Below are positions 60,603-62,732 of a stretch of DNA of 62,732 nt, one piece after another. Under the pieces are notes generated by a model that was not told where the DNA came from, did no database searches, and saw nothing but the letters and a program-made list of their open reading frames with translations. The position numbers were made by a program, and so were the translations under genes. The DNA is from Fulvimarina sp. (GTDB taxonomy: Bacteria > Pseudomonadota > Alphaproteobacteria > Rhizobiales > Rhizobiaceae): contig PACL01000034.1 in the NCBI GenBank assembly GCA_002700095.1, positions 1 through 62,732 on the forward strand, read 5' to 3'. Positions within the stretch are counted from its first letter, which is position 1, and every line of letters begins with the position of its first letter.

Positions 60603-61286
60603 TCAGGGCATCAGCTTGTAGCCGCCCGATTCGGTCACCAGCAACCTCGCATTCGACGGATCGGGCTCGATCTTCTGGCGAAGCCGGTAGACGTGGGTCT
60701 CCAGCGTATGGGTGGTGACGCCGGAATTGTAGCCCCACACCTCTTCCAGGAGCACGTCGCGGGTGATCACCTTGCGGTCGGCCCGGTAGAGATAGCGGAT
60801 GATCGCCGTCTCCTTCTCCGTCAGCCGGATCTTGCCGCCCTTCTCGTCGACCAGCACCTTCTGGCTCGGCTTGAAGACGTAGGGCCCGACCTGGAAGGTC
60901 GCGTCCTCGCTCTGCTCGTGCTGGCGAAGCTGCGCCCGAATGCGGGCGAGCAGCACCGCGAAGCGGAACGGCTTGGTGACGTAGTCGTTCGCCCCGGCCT
61001 CGAGGCCGAGAATCGTGTCGGAATCGGCGTCTTGCGCCGTCAGGATGATGATCGGCGCCTTGAAACCGCCCTTGCGCAGGACCTTCACGGCCTCGCGGCC
61101 GTCCATGTCCGGCAGGCCGACATCCATCACGACGAGGTCGATCAGGCCGCCGCGTGCGGCGGCGACGCCCTTGGCAGCCGTGTTCTCCTGCAGGACGTTG
61201 AATTCCTCGTGCAGGGACAGCTGCTCGGCCAGCGTCTCTCTCAGGTCATCGTCGTCATCGACGATCAATATGCTTCTCGCGCTCAT
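60603..61286 (-). CDS. OmpR-family response regulator, CenR-like
   Basis: Response regulator of 227 residues. The receiver starts MSARSILIVDDDDDLRETLA and has phospho-acceptor Asp55 in VMDVGLPDMDG and the lysine in YVTKPFRFAVL; the winged helix includes LTEKETAIIRYLYRADRKVI and HTLETHVYRLRQKIEPDPSN. It closely resembles the rhizobial regulator that I recall as CenR, which controls cell-envelope and division genes with the kinase CenK; no kinase is next to it here. The ATG at 61286 gives the normal start; GTG and TTG codons upstream are open. Confidence 0.9.
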   Translation of the reverse strand: MSARSILIVDDDDDLRETLAEQLSLHEEFNVLQENTAAKGVAAARGGLIDLVVMDVGLPDMDGREAVKVLRKGGFKAPIIILTAQDADSDTILGLEAGANDYVTKPFRFAVLLARIRAQLRQHEQSEDATFQVGPYVFKPSQKVLVDEKGGKIRLTEKETAIIRYLYRADRKVITRDVLLEEVWGYNSGVTTHTLETHVYRLRQKIEPDPSNARLLVTESGGYKLMP

Positions 61287-61369
61287 CCCCAACCGCAGTT
61301 CGCGTGACACCAATATTGCGGGCTCGCCCGCCCCGATCGTCGGCGGATTGATTGTAACATAGGGATTTC

Positions 61370-61960
61370 GTGGCTAGGACAACACTGTTGCAGAAACGCA
61401 ATGTCGAACTGGCTCCACCCGTGACGATCGAACGCATCATCATTCGCCGCAAGCCGGGGGCGACAACGCGCGGCATTCTCGCTGCCGGGCCGTTCCGCAT
61501 CCCCTGCGCGCTGGGGCGTTCCGGCACGACGATCGTCAAGCGCGAGGGCGATGGCGCAACGCCGGTCGCCGTCATGGCCGCCACCGAAATCTGGTTCCGC
61601 GGCGGGCGCCGCGCCGATCGCATGGCCCGGCCGAAGAGCGCTCTAGCCGTCCGCCGCGTGCGTGCCGGCGTCGACGGCTGGTGCGACGCGCCGGACCACG
61701 CCGCCTACAACCGCCATGTCCGCCTGCCGTTTCCCGCCAGCGCCGAGAGCCTTGCGCGCGACGACCGGCTCTACGACGTCGTCGTCGTCCTCGACTGGAA
61801 CTGTCGCCGCCGTGCCCGGGGCCGCGGCAGCGCGATCTTCTTCCATGTGGCGAAACCCGGCTATCCCCCTACCGAGGGCTGCATCGCCGTTGCGCCCCGC
61901 GACATGGCGAAGCTCGCGCCGTTCCTGACCCGCCGGGCCCGGTTCGTCGTCCAGCGCTGA
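61370..61960 (+). CDS. L,D-transpeptidase (YkuD) catalytic-domain protein
   Basis: Protein of 196 residues with the catalytic pattern of L,D-transpeptidases: FHVAKPGYPPTEGCIAVA, with His, then Gly-Cys as the nucleophile. The upstream part LGRSGTTIVKREGDGATPVA is the substrate-side strand of the fold. There is no clear signal peptide: the first ~20 residues are polar and basic, so location is uncertain. The start is a GTG at 61370; another GTG at 61421 would give a shorter protein. It is divergent from the CenR-like gene, a cell-envelope regulator, which suits a peptidoglycan enzyme. Confidence 0.85.
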   Translation: MARTTLLQKRNVELAPPVTIERIIIRRKPGATTRGILAAGPFRIPCALGRSGTTIVKREGDGATPVAVMAATEIWFRGGRRADRMARPKSALAVRRVRAGVDGWCDAPDHAAYNRHVRLPFPASAESLARDDRLYDVVVVLDWNCRRRARGRGSAIFFHVAKPGYPPTEGCIAVAPRDMAKLAPFLTRRARFVVQR

Positions 61961-62173
61961 TGGGTGCTGGCCGGAGGAGCCGGCAAGAGCGCCGAAACGC
62001 TCCGGATGGTGTCATCGTCGCCCGGCGCCGCAGCGGGTTCGTTCAGGCCCAAGGGTTAAATTGCGCCCTGCCGGACCATCTCCTGCAACCCGAACCCGAT
62101 CGACGAGTTCCGTCCTCTGGAACAGTTACAATCCAGCCGCGCCCGCGCGCCGGCCGAATTGCGAGGACGGACC

Positions 62174-62732
62174 ATGGATCGCTCAGAAAACACCGACAAG
62201 CCGATCATCGAGCCCTATGATGAGCCATCCGGCGGCTGGGGATCGGTAAAGTCGCTGGTTTCCAAGGCCAACCAGGAGGGTCTGCTCGCCTCGACCGTCT
62301 GGGCGACGCTGCAGAACCAGAACAAGCCCGACGGCTACCAGTGCGTCTCCTGCTCCTGGGCCAAGCCCGCCGAGCCGCGGCCGTTCGAATATTGCGAGAA
62401 CGGCGCCAAGGCGACGATGTGGGAAATCACCGGCAAGCGCTGCGACCGCGAGTTCTTCGCCAGGCACCGGGTGTCGGAGCTCCTCGAATGGAACGACCAC
62501 GACCTTGAGAAGCAGGGTCGCCTGACCACCCCGATGAAATACGACGCGGGCCTCGACCAGTACGTGCCGATCAAGTGGGTCGATGCGTTCCGCGAGATCG
62601 GCGAGGAGCTGAACGCCCTCGATCCGAAATCGGTGGTCTTCTACGTCTCCGGTCGCGCCTCGCTCGAGGCCTCGCACATGTGGCAGCTGTTCACCCGGAT
62701 CTACGGCTCGAACAACCTGCCTGACTCTTCGA
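62174..62732 (+). CDS. FdhF/YdeP-family molybdopterin oxidoreductase (3' partial)
   Basis: The first 186 codons of a large molybdoenzyme cut by the window end. It starts MDRSENTDKPIIEPYDEPSG and has the GYQCVSCSWAKP segment, FEYCENGAKATMWEITGKRC, HRVSELLEWNDHDLEKQGRL and VVFYVSGRASLEASHMWQLF, typical of the YdeP/FdhF-like group in which the N-terminal cysteines bind an iron-sulfur cluster. GAGGA lies 6 bases before the ATG at 62174. The substrate of this group is not known; YdeP is linked to acid resistance in Escherichia coli. Confidence 0.9.
   Translation, partial: MDRSENTDKPIIEPYDEPSGGWGSVKSLVSKANQEGLLASTVWATLQNQNKPDGYQCVSCSWAKPAEPRPFEYCENGAKATMWEITGKRCDREFFARHRVSELLEWNDHDLEKQGRLTTPMKYDAGLDQYVPIKWVDAFREIGEELNALDPKSVVFYVSGRASLEASHMWQLFTRIYGSNNLPDSS

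Overview
This is a GC-rich chromosomal window from an alphaproteobacterium, most likely a member of the Hyphomicrobiales (Rhizobiales). The evidence is the set of lineage-typical genes and gene orders: ChvI-ChvG with a short HPr kinase, EIIA and HPr, and pckA divergent from chvI; FYDLN-acid protein / class II aroA / cmk / rpsA; the frcBCA sugar transporter with a ROK regulator; minCDE; and fbc-type petABC. A family such as Aurantimonadaceae or Rhizobiaceae is plausible, but this is inference. There is no prophage, intact insertion sequence or CRISPR array; almost everything looks like core chromosome.

Layout. 1-7.4 kb: a truncated ClC channel, a Cache-containing chemoreceptor with a CheR-docking tail, tRNA-Gly(GCC), then a proteostasis/translation-quality run (ProX-like deacylase, CnoX-like thioredoxin-TPR protein, Lon-substrate-binding-domain protein, UPF0434/Trm112). 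7.4-12.7 kb: rpsA, cmk, a small membrane protein and class II aroA on the minus strand, with the FYDLN-acid gene divergent. 13-19.6 kb: HPr, EIIA, HPrK, ChvG and ChvI on the minus strand and pckA divergent, a module linking phosphotransfer signalling, envelope/acid sensing and gluconeogenesis. 19.9-23.5 kb: arfB, fasciclin protein, Tat-exported MsrB, Hsp20 and DUF1150. 23.8-28.3 kb: fructose-type ABC transporter frcBCA and divergent ROK regulator. 28.5-34.9 kb: universal stress protein, AGCS alanine/sodium symporter, UPF0314 protein, overlapping betI-betA-nth, and a single-domain response regulator. 35.2-39.2 kb: cytochrome bc1 genes petABC ending in a strong terminator, a heme-degrading-type monooxygenase and apt. 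39.4-41.6 kb: minCDE plus an unreported-looking 49-codon gene, preceded by a CtrA-like box.

41.8-47.7 kb holds the least ordinary genes: a fold-type IV aminotransferase-like protein that seems to lack the PLP lysine, a 1104-residue secreted RTX protein with nine ELWVTDGT repeats, an HNH nuclease, and a formaldehyde-activating-enzyme homologue without the catalytic histidine. 47.8-62.7 kb: gpmA, dapB, an MsbA-like exporter, a GNAT acetyltransferase, YihY/BrkB protein, DUF2794, guaA, a YciF-type ferritin-like protein, mtnN-tspO-rsmB, xthA, a cyclic-nucleotide-binding protein, a CenR-like regulator, an L,D-transpeptidase-like protein, and the start of an FdhF/YdeP molybdoenzyme cut by the window end.

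No clear new multi-gene system was found. The best candidates for new biology are single proteins with missing active-site residues, the small gene after minE, and several palindromes beside regulated promoters. All family assignments are by reading motifs and from memory of the families; no database search was run.
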